Part shown: positions 1 through 9,939 of the stretch, in pieces
How the letters are laid out: the number at the start of each line of letters is the position of its first letter
Numbering within the stretch: the first letter of the stretch is position 1
Assembly: GCA_037833965.1 (NCBI GenBank)
Contig: AP031357.1
Location: 2,624,001 to 2,688,000, forward strand
Direction: 5' to 3'
Length of the DNA: 64,000 nucleotides
From: Marchantia polymorpha subsp. ruderalis
Taxonomy: Eukaryota; Streptophyta; Marchantiopsida; Marchantiales; Marchantiaceae
Position numbers and translations under genes: made by a program
The notes under the pieces: model-generated
The model's input: the letters and a program-made list of their open reading frames with translations, nothing else
Databases searched by the model: none
Told to the model about the DNA's origin: nothing

Positions 1-629
1 GACCTTGAGGAAGCTGTGCAGTGTGTGTACGAGTACGAGGCAAATCAGAGGGAATATCCTGATGCAGCAGTTTCGCATTGCATGGCTCTCGAGTCCTGAG
101 GGCTGCCAACACTCCGTAAGGACTTGTGCAGTCCTCACTTCCGCCACTTGGTGGGTTCCTTCTGGATACCTTTCTGGTACCTCTGGGTTCCCCTCTGTGG
201 CCACGTGGAGTCCATCTCATCAAACACGTGGAAGCTGTGCGAGTTCCCGATAAGAGCTAGTCGTCTTCACCTCTAGGTTGCGCTTTTTGGACTCCATGCT
301 TCACCGAGTCTGATGGTCCACGCTGATGCTGATGCTTGATGTTCTTAGGCTCGAATCTTGCCCCTTTCTTGGTCTCGAGTCTCGACCCTCGAGTTCTCCA
401 GGTTTGTGAGTCTGCCCTCTGTCCTCATGCCATTAAAGCATCAGATAATGTGATCTGCTTTCATGGATTTTGTAGATCTGGGAGGAGGAATTCTGTCGAC
501 TGACTAATTGTCGCCCACAATATGCAGAAGTGATCAATTGCTTGTGCTGGTTGGTTGGTTGGATTGGTCCGGGGAGATTACAGAAAGTGATCGAGGGAAA
601 GTGTGGTTCGTTTGATCGAAGTTGGCGCG
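1..629. other. Upstream region and 5' leader of the AAE3-type gene
   Basis: No gene is recognised here. The stretch is of ordinary base composition and has only short open frames without family features. The part just before position 630 should hold the promoter and 5' leader of the oxalyl-CoA synthetase gene. A short run of TTGG units lies near 547-567. I see no clear TATA box. Confidence 0.4.
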
Positions 630-3155
630 ATGGTCCAAGTTCACACCGTACATAGTTTGCTGAGCAAGGCTGCTGAGGAGCATGGTGACAGTCCAGCTCT
701 GATCGTTCCCAATGTCTCGAGCCTGTCCCACTCAGAGTTGCACTCCGCGATCGAGAAGACCGCTGTCGCTCTGAGGAGGGCGGGCGTTAAGCCCGGTGAC
801 CTCGTTTCTCTAGCTTTTCCCAATACTTTGGAGGTGGGTCTTTGCTTTTCCTTCGTGGTCTCTCCGTGTAATTTGAATCTCAACTTTGTAATGTTTCGAT
901 CGTGGAGGTATGTTTCGCTGAAAGAAATTTTCATGACGTGTAAATTCTTCAGACGAGCAGACAACTTAGGAATGGGTGGGTGGATCTGTCTATGAGAGGG
1001 TTGATGACTGTGGCTAGATTATTTCTCGTATCAGATGGACTTGCATTCACTGACCGAGTCATGCGTTTGTCTTTGCGACATCACCGATCAGCTCAGGACT
1101 GTTTAGTATCTTCATTTACCAGTAAATTCTGTAAGCTAGTTTTCCGCTTCGATGGAAATGACCCATGTAGCAGACAAAGAGGCCAATTTGATTGTACTGA
1201 TTCCCTCTAATTTTAGTTCCTTGAGTTCTTGCCTCTGTGTGTTCATATGGATTCAACCATATACACTACATTGGGACTGATCAGATGGTTGTCTATGGTC
1301 TCAGTTTGTGGTAGTTTTTCTCGCAACCACAAGGGTCCGAGCGATCGCAGCTCCTTTGAACTCCGCTTACACAGAAGATGAATTTGTATTCTACATGGAG
1401 GATGCTGGATCCAAGTTGCTGTTGGTTCCAGGAAAGGAGGGGAACAAGGCCGCTGAGGGTGCAGCTGAGAGACTCAAGTTGCCAGTTGCTGGAGTCCATT
1501 GGGAGAAGGGTGAATCCGGCAGTGGGGAGGTTAGTCTCATCCCAAAAGCCAGGTTGGAAACTGTGTCGGAGGATTCTCCTGGAGATGAGCCCGAGGAGGA
1601 CGATGAGGTTCTCTTTCTGCACACTTCAGGAACTACCAGTCGTCCAAAAGGAGTGCCCCTCACTCACTCCAACCTTGCACATTCAATTAAGAATATTACA
1701 GCAACTTATGAGCTGACACCTGCTGATAGAACCTTGATCGTCATGCCTCTGTTTCACGTTCATGGCCTTATGGCTGGTGTTCTATCAACTCTCAATTCCG
1801 GAGGAGCTGCCATCTTACCTGCTGCTGGTCGCTTTTCAGCGTCAACTTTTTGGAAGGACATGAGAGACGGTGGAGCCACATGGTACACAGCAGTGCCGAC
1901 CATCCACCAAATTCTCCTCGCTCAACACAAGTCCAAACCCGAGGCCGAGTATCCACGTTTGAGATTCATTCGTGCATGCAGTTCCAGTCTTGCACCGGCT
2001 GTTCTGCATAATCTGGAAGAATCATTTCATGCTCCTGTCCTAGAAGCGTATGCCATGACTGAGGCCAGCCATCAAATGACCTCAAATCCCCTTCCTCATC
2101 ACGGTCCGCACAAACCGGGTACTGTGGGCAAGGCAACAGGAATTGAGCTTGCTACACTAAGCCCTGACGGAAAGGTGCTGCCACCTGGGCAGCAAGGAGA
2201 AGTTTGCATCCGTGGGCCTAACGTGACAAAGGGTTACAGAAATAATCCAGATGCAAATAAAACAGCGTTCGAGTTTGGATGGTTTCACACAGGAGATCAA
2301 GGTATTCTGGACGAAGAAGGTTACTTGACTTTGACGGGTCGTATTAAAGAGCTCATCAACCGGGGAGGTGAGTCTGCTGTCAGTCCACGCCCTCTTTGTG
2401 TCAATCCAGCCTGCTAATTTATATTTTTGCGTTCAGTTTAATTGTATACTATATCCTGCCACAAGCTGGGGGTTGGAGGAACTCAGACTACTCCTCTTTG
2501 ACCCCAGTATTGACGTTCCAGCTTGGCATCTGGGTTCTTCAAGGTCTAGAGAATTACTGAACTTTTTGATGGACTTGTATGTGAAAATCCGTATGATGTT
2601 TATTCCCAGATATTGACTTTTGATCTTCAATGGTACAGGGGAGAAAATCTCGCCTCTTGAAGTTGATGCTGTATTGTTAGCTCATCCATCAGTATCGGAA
2701 GCCGTTACGTTTGGCGCTCCAGACGAGAAGTACGGTGAAGAGGTAAATAGCCGTCCAGAGCTGCCGTCACTTCATATTGTTTGTACCTTACTCTTGTGGG
2801 TTGGATGTTGAAGCCTCGTCATTTTTCTAAGTGTTGAAACTCATATTTTTTTAATTAGCCGTGCATTACTTGATTTCACCCCTGATTTACGTAGCTTGTA
2901 GTTTGCATGATGCAACCTCATTACGAGTTATATCGTGCTTTCGACCAGGTTAACGCTGCCATTGTTCTTCACAAGTCGATGGAGGCAACAGCAGATGATA
3001 TTCTGTCTTATTGTAAGAAAAATCTAGCAGCCTTTAAAATCCCGAAGCGCATCTTCTTTGCGGACACAGTTCCCCGAACAGCTACAGGAAAGATCCAGCG
3101 GCGGTTCGTTGCTGAACACTTCCTTTCAACAGAGAAGGAGGCAACTTCAGGTTAG
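630..3155 (+). CDS. AAE3: Oxalyl-CoA synthetase, AAE3 type (oxalate--CoA ligase)
   Basis: ATP-dependent ligase of the acyl-activating (AMP-binding) superfamily that makes oxalyl-CoA from oxalate, the first step of CoA-dependent oxalate breakdown, probably in the cytosol. Four exons: 630-833, 1305-2367, 2639-2742 and 2949-3155. All introns are GT-AG and the phases agree, giving about 525 residues (Arabidopsis AAE3 has about 514). Visible motifs are the P-loop LFLHTSGTTSRPKG (about 171-184), YAMTEAS (about 317), GWFHTGD (about 393-399), GRIKELINRGG (about 413-423) and the C-terminal PRTATGKIQRR with catalytic Lys near 505. The ATG at 630 opens the conserved N-terminus; an in-frame GTG-starting extension to 603 is not needed. 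The final SG codons and the stop overlap a possible splice donor (CAG then GTTAGC at 3151). The oxalyl-CoA decarboxylase gene follows on the same strand. Recognition rests on near-continuous similarity to plant AAE3 proteins recalled from the family. Confidence 0.93.
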
Positions 3156-3609
3156 CATGCATGATCTTACCGGACTGCATGCACAATAATGTGAGGTTTT
3201 AGGACAAACTGAACACAGTGCACACGTTTCTAGACTTTTGAGCAAAGGGAATGCCCTCTCGCAGCTGTACAGCCACTTTGGGTTCGAGAATAAAACGGAA
3301 GATCTTGGTCCACGTTGGAAACTATTGGTTTTGTAGAACTGCTCGATTTGAGTTCTGTTTCCTTGGTTTTTGTCGTTTTTTTGTGTTACATGGACTGCTA
3401 GCGCAAGTTTCCTTGGAATGTTGAATAGAAGCATCCACGTTTTCTTCAGATTCCCATCTTGATTTATATAACATTCTATTCCACGACACAACGAACAGAT
3501 TGAATGCAAGTTGTATCTTTGAGGCGCTGTACAATGGAAGATTAACGTTGACTTTCCTCTAAGCTTACTTGTACCGTCATGTATGGATGCTGCAATGACC
3601 TGGCAGCAG
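3151..3609 (+). other. Spacer between the AAE3 and OXC genes that can be read as an in-frame intron
   Basis: A donor-like CAG/GTTAGC stands at 3150/3151, two bases before the AAE3 stop. Tandem acceptors (a CAGCAG, NAGNAG arrangement) end at 3606 and 3609. The donor leaves a phase-1 base, and both acceptors restore the OXC frame. The product would read from the AAE3 C-terminus (..EATS) through Ala or Val into the conserved OXC N-terminus (VPEERNSRLYDGN). A C/T-rich stretch lies near 3551-3575. If spliced this way the locus would encode one protein of roughly 1,100 residues. If not, it is a short intergenic spacer holding the AAE3 3' end and the OXC promoter. This is inference from splice signals and phase. 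Confidence 0.4.
3289..3294 (+). promoter_or_regulatory. AATAAA polyadenylation signal
   Basis: Canonical AATAAA, 134 bases after the AAE3 stop codon. It is well placed to end a separate AAE3 transcript. It also lies inside the possible fusion intron, so its use would decide between a short AAE3 mRNA and a longer read-through product. Confidence 0.45.
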
Positions 3610-5590
3610 TTCCAGAGGAGAGAAACTCGCGGCTCTATGATGGAAACTTGATGGCAGCCAAAGCCTTCGCCAAAGCTGGAGTGGCACATATGTTTGGGGT
3701 GGTAGGAATCCCTGTAACCTATCTAGCAACAAGTGCCATGAAAGAAGGTATTCGTTTCATTGCCTTCCACAATGAGCAGTCGGCAGGATATGCAGCGAGT
3801 GCTGCTGGGTACTTGACAGGAAAACCTGGCATTCTCTTGACCGTTTCTGGACCGGGTGCTGTCCATGGCTTAGCAGGTTTGAGTAATGGAATGATAAATA
3901 CCTGGCCAATAGTCATGGTTTCAGGTTCTAGTGTTCAGGCTGATGTAGGAAAGGGTGACTTTCAAGAACTTGATCAAATGGAAATTGTAAAACCATTTGT
4001 AAAGTACGCTGGAAAGGCCAAGAGTATTAGGGAAATTCCTACTGTGATTTCAGAGGCTCTTGCGGCTTCACTCAGTGGAAGACCGGGAGGAAGCTATGTG
4101 GATATTCCTTCGGACGTTTTGCATGAGACTTTATCTGAAAATGAAGCTGAGAAACTTTTGGCGGTTGTAACTGAGATAGTTCCATCATGGACCAACGCAT
4201 CGAATCCCAAGGAACTCAAGGTCTCTGAGGATGAGGTTTATGAAGCTGTTTCAATGTTGAGACATGCAGAGAAACCACTCGTTGTTTTTGGAAAGGGAGC
4301 TGCATATGCACATGCAGAGGATGCTATCAAGCGACTGTTGAAGATCACTAACATTCCCTTTTTGGCAACTCCCATGGGTAAAGGTCTCCTTCCAGATTCC
4401 CATCCTTTGTCTACTACCGCAGCCAGGTCTGTTGCCATTGGCGAAAGTGATGTAGTTCTTGTTGTGGGTGCACGACTTAACTGGTTGCTTCATTTTGGAG
4501 AAGCTCCTCGTTGGTCAAAGAATGTGAAGTTCATACTGGTTGATATCTGCAAGGATGAGATAGAGTTTCGCAAGCCTGCTCTTGGTCTTGTCGGAGACGC
4601 GAGAGTAGTTCTTCAGCAGATAGCTGACGCAGTCAAAGACGACCCTTTTACCTTCGGTGATCAGCACCCATGGTTGCAAAAACTCAAGAAGAAGGCATCA
4701 GATAACATTCAAAAAATGGCTACTTCTTTGGCTAAGGTGGTTGTACCTTTCAATTATCTGACGCCTCTCCGCATCATCCGTGATGCAATAGCGGCTGAAG
4801 GATCACCTGCTCCCATACTCGTATCCGAGGGTGCCAACACCATGGACATTGCCAGGTCTGTTTTGGAACAAGTAGAACCCCGAACAAGACTTGATGCAGG
4901 TACATGGGGAACCATGGGAGTGGGTTTAGGTTATTCAGTGGCTGCATCAGTTATTTCACCTGAACGGCTGGTAGTTGCTGTCGAAGGAGACTCTGGATTT
5001 GGTTTCAGCGGGATGGAGATTGAGGTATGAATCTTTCTTATATTCAGACAGCTAGCTCAACTAGGATTGGCCATGTAGACTGTTCTAAATTTTTATGCGC
5101 GTGTCATCATCTTCTCTTTGAGCTTTTCAGTCAGGCCCATCATCATGCTCCTTGAGCATGTCGGGTTTCGTGGACAGAAATCATGTGGTAAGGCTCCTAG
5201 CGAAATACGTTCAATGACTTTCCAATTATTAGCACTAAAACATCTGCTGACTTGTGTCTTTTGTCTACTTTACAGACCTTAGTTCGATACAAGCTACCAG
5301 TGGTGATCATTATTTTTAACAATGGAGGTGTTTATGGTGGGGATCGGAGACCTGCTGAAGATATTGTAGGTCCTCACAAAGATGACCCAGCGCCCACATC
5401 ATTTGTTCCTGGCGCACGTTATGATATAATGATGGAGGCGTTCGGTGGGAAAGGTTACCTAGCCGGGACCCCAGAAGAGCTCGAGTTAGCTTTAAAAGAA
5501 TCCTTTGCAGCGCGAAAACCCGCAGTTATAAACGTGATAATCGACCCTTATGCAGGATCTGAAAGTGGAAGAATGGGTCACAGAAATTGA
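3579..5590 (+). CDS. OXC: Oxalyl-CoA decarboxylase (ThDP-dependent)
   Basis: Thiamine-diphosphate enzyme that turns oxalyl-CoA into formyl-CoA and CO2, the second step of CoA-dependent oxalate catabolism. Two exons, 3579-5024 and 5276-5590, are joined in phase 0 by a 251-base GT-AG intron. The product is about 586 residues (Arabidopsis OXC is about 572). The N-terminal Pyr domain carries the ThDP-activating Glu in FHNEQSAGYAASA (Glu66). The central domain has the conserved AAYAHAEDAIKRL and VVGARLNWLLHFGE segments. The C-terminal PP domain has the ThDP/metal motif starting GDSGFGFS (about 470) and ending NNGGVYGG (Asn497-Asn498), which straddles the intron. The C-terminus (GRMGHRN) shows no clear peroxisomal PTS1. 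The ATG at 3579 is the first in frame, but the ten residues before VPEE are not family-like and could be intron (see the spacer entry). The upstream gene makes its substrate. Confidence 0.95.
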
Positions 5591-7696
5591 ATACTGAACA
5601 GGTAATAGTTGGTGGAAGCAACTTTTGGTGTTCAAGTATATAATGGAGAGCTGAAGTTCGTGTACAGCGCTCGAGCTTTTCTATGTTCTCTAAGATTCAG
5701 CCACGCATCAAACCGTTTTTACACCTACGTTTTGAACCTCATCAAACTAAGGTTGATCAAGCAGAATCGTGTGTATCCGGGCGTACCATTGTAAAGTCAA
5801 TGATTTCCGCTACTTAATTTCCCATGAATCGTTGAATACTCTTTCTATTAATCAGGTGAACCAACAGTTAGGCATTGATAGAGATGTACTCAGAGGTTGG
5901 AATTGTGCTTTCGCAGGGGTCTCTGCACTCAATTAGATAAATGGAATCCAACGCAGTAACTTCTGTAGTTATACCTATCTTCCACCTTCGACCTCAAACA
6001 AATAACAATCAGGGTCATACGGATTTCTTTTTCCTAAACGCCATAACTGTTTCAGTACCGAGTCTGTACAGAGGTTGCCACACCTTGGGAGTAGATTCCC
6101 ATCATGGTTTTGCATCGATCATCGTCATCTGCTCTGGTTTCTCTCATGCGAATCAGAATGCCGTTCCTGTAATAATATTCACAACGAGGAGTTTGACCGC
6201 TTCGGATGTACATGAAAAAACACGTAATAATAAAAAATCAATTCAGTTATATTTATAATCAAGATGGAAACAGGAAAGATAGATTCTGAATATGTTTGAA
6301 GCTTTGCATACAAATCTTGCCTGATTTGCACTTTTAGTTTGACAAGCGCAGAGGTGCATACAGTTTATGAGATATTCTCTCTGGTGTACCCTTATAACTT
6401 CGTCATCAGAGTAGCCTATCTTTGGATTTGATTCTTCATAAGAGAAACAAAACTTGAATTGACCAAATTTTGTCAATATGGTTGCAATTGCACCTTAATC
6501 TGAAATGGCGAAAAAAATTCTTTACTTCATGCGTTTGCAGATCTTTGTTAACCTTTCAAGCTACCGCAAAATTGACGTGAGAGTACACAAATTAACTTTC
6601 CAGCTCCTTGTGAAGTTAGAACAGACAATTCATACCTTTCATCCACTTACCAGCTACTCCTCTCTCGAGAAATGTTGTAATAATCCTTGTATATGAGAGT
6701 ACTGAAAAAGAAGAAGAAGGGTTAGGATATAATCTCCATTGATTCTGTACAATTTTTTAATCTAACAGCAGTCAAATTTCAATAGTAGTTTCTGATGAAC
6801 AAAGTGCTACACAGGGGCCGGCTGTAAGGATGACAAGTGCGGACCCCCTGAGTTGTTTAAGCCCCTAAGTGTTGCGTCGAAAGGTTTTTGGCATAGATAT
6901 ACGCGAAGTGAGGTGTTGTCTGTCACGACTATACTTGAACAGGATCTGTTCTATAGTACGTACATCTTGATTTGTGATCACTATCACAGATAAGTCCCAT
7001 AATCCGGACGATGAGTAGAGGCTTGGTTGCCAGTGCGCGACTACTGTGAGCTCTGCCGGGCGCAAGCCTTCGCAGGGCTCTGCTTGATGACCGTCCTGCC
7101 GCGATCATTCCGCCGGCGGTGAAGGCAGTCAAGCGTTCTGACGGGTATCCTTTTTCCCTTTTCCACATCGCGATTTTATTCGCGGTTCCTCAACCTTGAG
7201 AACTGAAGCTGGTGTGTACTCAAGTTGTGAATATAGAGGTGTCGGAACTATGGGATTTCTTTGTGCAGGAAACTGTTGTTCAGTCATATCTAGAGTTTTT
7301 AATTTATTCCTCATAATTGTTTATCTATTCACACGTAATAATTCCAATAACAATTCACAATGCCAGTAAATGACAGTAATCTCTTCCCAGGTAATGATAT
7401 TTTATCACAATGTGAGAGTAGTTAGCAGATTGGCCCTGAATCAGGTCGTTACCCTGGCCAATGAATGGCAGTCTGGGCTTGCCATCCAAACTTTGAGAAG
7501 CGACCAAAACATAGATTGCTAGCTTCTGCAGCTGAAGTCTGAATATGCATTATCAAATCAAGATCAGTGGACTGCACACGTAGCTTACAAATTTTTTTTT
7601 CGGGATAATTCATTTTCTGTTGATCTCGTGCTGTTTTTAATATATTAAAGCTGAAGAACTTAATATAATATAAACTCCCTACACTCCTCACATGTG
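5591..7696. other. Intergenic region after the OXC gene
   Basis: The first part is presumably the OXC 3' untranslated region. I find no convincing gene, tRNA or transposon in the remainder. Short open frames here have neither recognisable domains nor supporting splice structure. Confidence 0.4.
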
Positions 7697-7768
7697 GGAT
7701 TCGTGGCGCAATGGTAGCGCGTCTGACTCCAGATCAGAAGGTTGCGTGTTCGATTCACGTCGAGTTCA
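7697..7768 (+). tRNA. trnW-CCA: tRNA-Trp (anticodon CCA)
   Basis: A 72-base cloverleaf. The acceptor stem GGATTCG pairs with CGAGTTC (including G-T wobbles) and the discriminator is A. The D arm is GCGC/GCGC, and the anticodon stem TCTGA/TCAGA holds loop CTCCAGA with anticodon CCA. The T arm is GCGTG/CACGT with loop TTCGATT. A-box (TGGCGCAATGG) and B-box (TGTTCGATTCA) promoters are internal. The gene has no intron and no encoded CCA, as expected for a nuclear plant tRNA. The sequence is almost identical to the usual plant tRNA-Trp. Confidence 0.96.
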
Positions 7769-7792
7769 AAACTCGGTCAGCTCCCACGAGCA

Positions 7793-7799
7793 TTTTTTT
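7793..7799 (+). terminator. Pol III terminator of tRNA-Trp
   Basis: A run of seven T on the coding strand 25 bases after the tRNA 3' end, the usual RNA polymerase III stop signal. Confidence 0.75.
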
Positions 7800-8493
7800 A
7801 TCTCAGCCTTTGCCTGTTCATCAAATGAAGTGGCGTGTTTGATTCAATTTGATGTTCTGAACGTACCCTGCAGATGTTGATGTTGTAGTCCTGCCTCACA
7901 TGTAAGAATTCTTTTGTTCTTTGTTGCGTTCCGTCAGCTGACTTTGCAATTTACCAGTTCAAGGGTACAAACAAAATCGGGCAGGCTTATTCGAGGGAAG
8001 TCTGATTCTTTGTGACAAGGTTCAGTATTTGAAGTCCAACCCAGCAGTGAGGAAGGGCTTTCTGAATTTACTGCGACTAGTTTCGTCTCAATGAAACGCG
8101 CAGACCTCACATTGTCATTCATTGCTTCATTAAACCATAGAGTATGCCACTGAGGGAAAAGTCTACCAATTATCGACGTGAGTCAGGCCAAAAGTATGTG
8201 TTGCTTCGTAATAGAAAGGTTCTGAGTCTTTCCCAGTTTCGAGTTTTCCAAGGATGGCTTTGCAGAAGGGCAAATATAGTTTGTTGAGGTCGAAGATTCA
8301 CAATCTTCGTAAGCATATCTATTCGTTACCTCGTCCCCCAAAATCTGATCTCTTAGAATTTTATTTTTTTTGACTAAGCACTTTGACCCACAGGCCCTCC
8401 GAGGAAAACTGGAAGACAGGTGAGTTTAGATTTTTTTTTACTTGATACATCACTTTTGAAAATCTCGGGGCAGAACTCACTTCTGTAGTTCCT

Positions 8494-8650
8494 GCTGGGC
8501 CTCATAGCTCAATGGCATATGTGAACCTCGGACCCTAGATTGTGATAGAGCAGTGTAGGCCAAGAAAGCCCGTAATTATGTGTTTTAAATTAAATTTAAT
8601 GAACAGATGAACAGAACAGAACAGATGAAGAATGAAACGCGATGTTTTTT
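8494..8650 (+). repeat. Possible tRNA-derived SINE or tRNA-like remnant
   Basis: The segment TAGCTCAATGG at 8505-8515 matches a Pol III A-box, but the B-box is poor and no cloverleaf forms. A short AACAG-rich tract follows near 8604-8625. The likeliest reading is a decayed tRNA-like or SINE head; chance resemblance is possible. Confidence 0.2.
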
Positions 8651-8744
8651 TCTGGATGTTTGAGTTAGATAGTTGTTATATAGTACTTGCAGCTGTAGGT
8701 CTCTCATTGTGTTGCCCGTTGGTTACCCATCCTTTGGCTATTTT

Positions 8745-9939
8745 ACTCAGTGCCTGATACTTCTTGAGACAGTGTTGTAAAGCCCACAACGACACGGACA
8801 AGCGGTGGTATAATGGCGAAATACAGGAAGTTCCAACCCTCGCAGTCCGACTTCAGCAGGTTGGGCTTGTGATCCGGCAACATCGTCATCCTGCTCAGGT
8901 TCCCGAGCTTGCTGGCGATCATGAGCGCCATGACGGGTCTCGTGTGGGCGGATGTTATTTTCATGGCTCTGAACTTTCTCGTGGTGGTGGCGTCCAGAAT
9001 GTCGGGGCACTATTGCAGGATGGTGATCAGAATCCCGTAGTGCAGGCAGGTCCTTCTATTAGTTTCCACGATGGAAGCATCGGCCTCGAGCTCCAGCAAC
9101 AGTTCTACCCCTTCGTTGTGTCCGTTCTTGCTGCCAGCATCAACGCCGAGTTTTGAGCTCCGTATTCTCTAGCAAAGTTAACAATTCTCGGCGGAGGTTT
9201 CGGTGTTGCATTGTAGTCCACAACTTGACCATCAGATTGCAGGAAATCCGAGAGGAGTTGTAGATTCTCGACAACTCTTGAATAATGAAAATTATATTGA
9301 ACTATCAATCACTTGACAAGCGAACGTCGATCGTGCTAAGACGATGATGAGATTCATCGTTCTGGTTCGGAGTGACACAAGAAGGGATTAGGAGAAACGA
9401 GAGTCACTTGTTCGGTTCCAATTCCGATGAGAGCATGTTGGAATTGTTAATCTCCGGGCGTTGAGTATATAACGACCTCGACGTGGCCTGTGCGAGCGAG
9501 GTGCAGGCTGTGAGGATGAAGATGTCCGCACCTAAAGCTAAGCGGTTCTGAACTGCCTTGGTGTTCCATAATACGCTGCCACTACCGATGCAGTGCTCCT
9601 CCAACGGTGATTCTCTACGGCGTTTACGAGATTTGGTCGATCGGCTAAAATGGATGAAATCTACTCGAACGTGTGGCCATCAATCAAAGCTTCCAGTGTG
9701 GAATTTCTTTCGAAGAACTCAAAATATTCTGGAGGTGCGTAGTTCAAGGACTGCTTTGTCTTCCTCTCCAAAGCCTCTTCATAGCCTTGATCCTCTTCGT
9801 TGCGATTTGGGGTTTTAGCTGCAGGATCGTCCACGGCACAAAGTTCCACATCCTTCTGCTGCTCCTGTGCTCTAACTAATATATCCGCCTCCGCATCCAT
9901 CGGGTTTGCGGTCCCTTCTCTGGATCGATCGAACTTCAA
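8745..9939 (-). pseudogene. Broken copy of the ankyrin-repeat gene
   Basis: Pieces of the neighbouring ankyrin-repeat protein appear in the same order and orientation but in different frames. At 9939-9661 an acidic N-terminal stretch ends in EYFEFFERNSTLEALIDG, which matches LEILEFLGSSSTLDALVDG of the intact gene. Near 9500 GADIFIL matches GADVFILN. Near 9150-9180 is YGAQNSALMLAAR. Near 8760-8935 PVMALMIASKLG...CEGWNFL matches TALMIASEHHD...KDGWNSL. The middle repeats are missing and several frameshifts separate the pieces, so no full protein can be made. It lies about 2.8 kb downstream of the intact copy on the same strand, which suggests an old local duplication that has since decayed. Confidence 0.7.
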
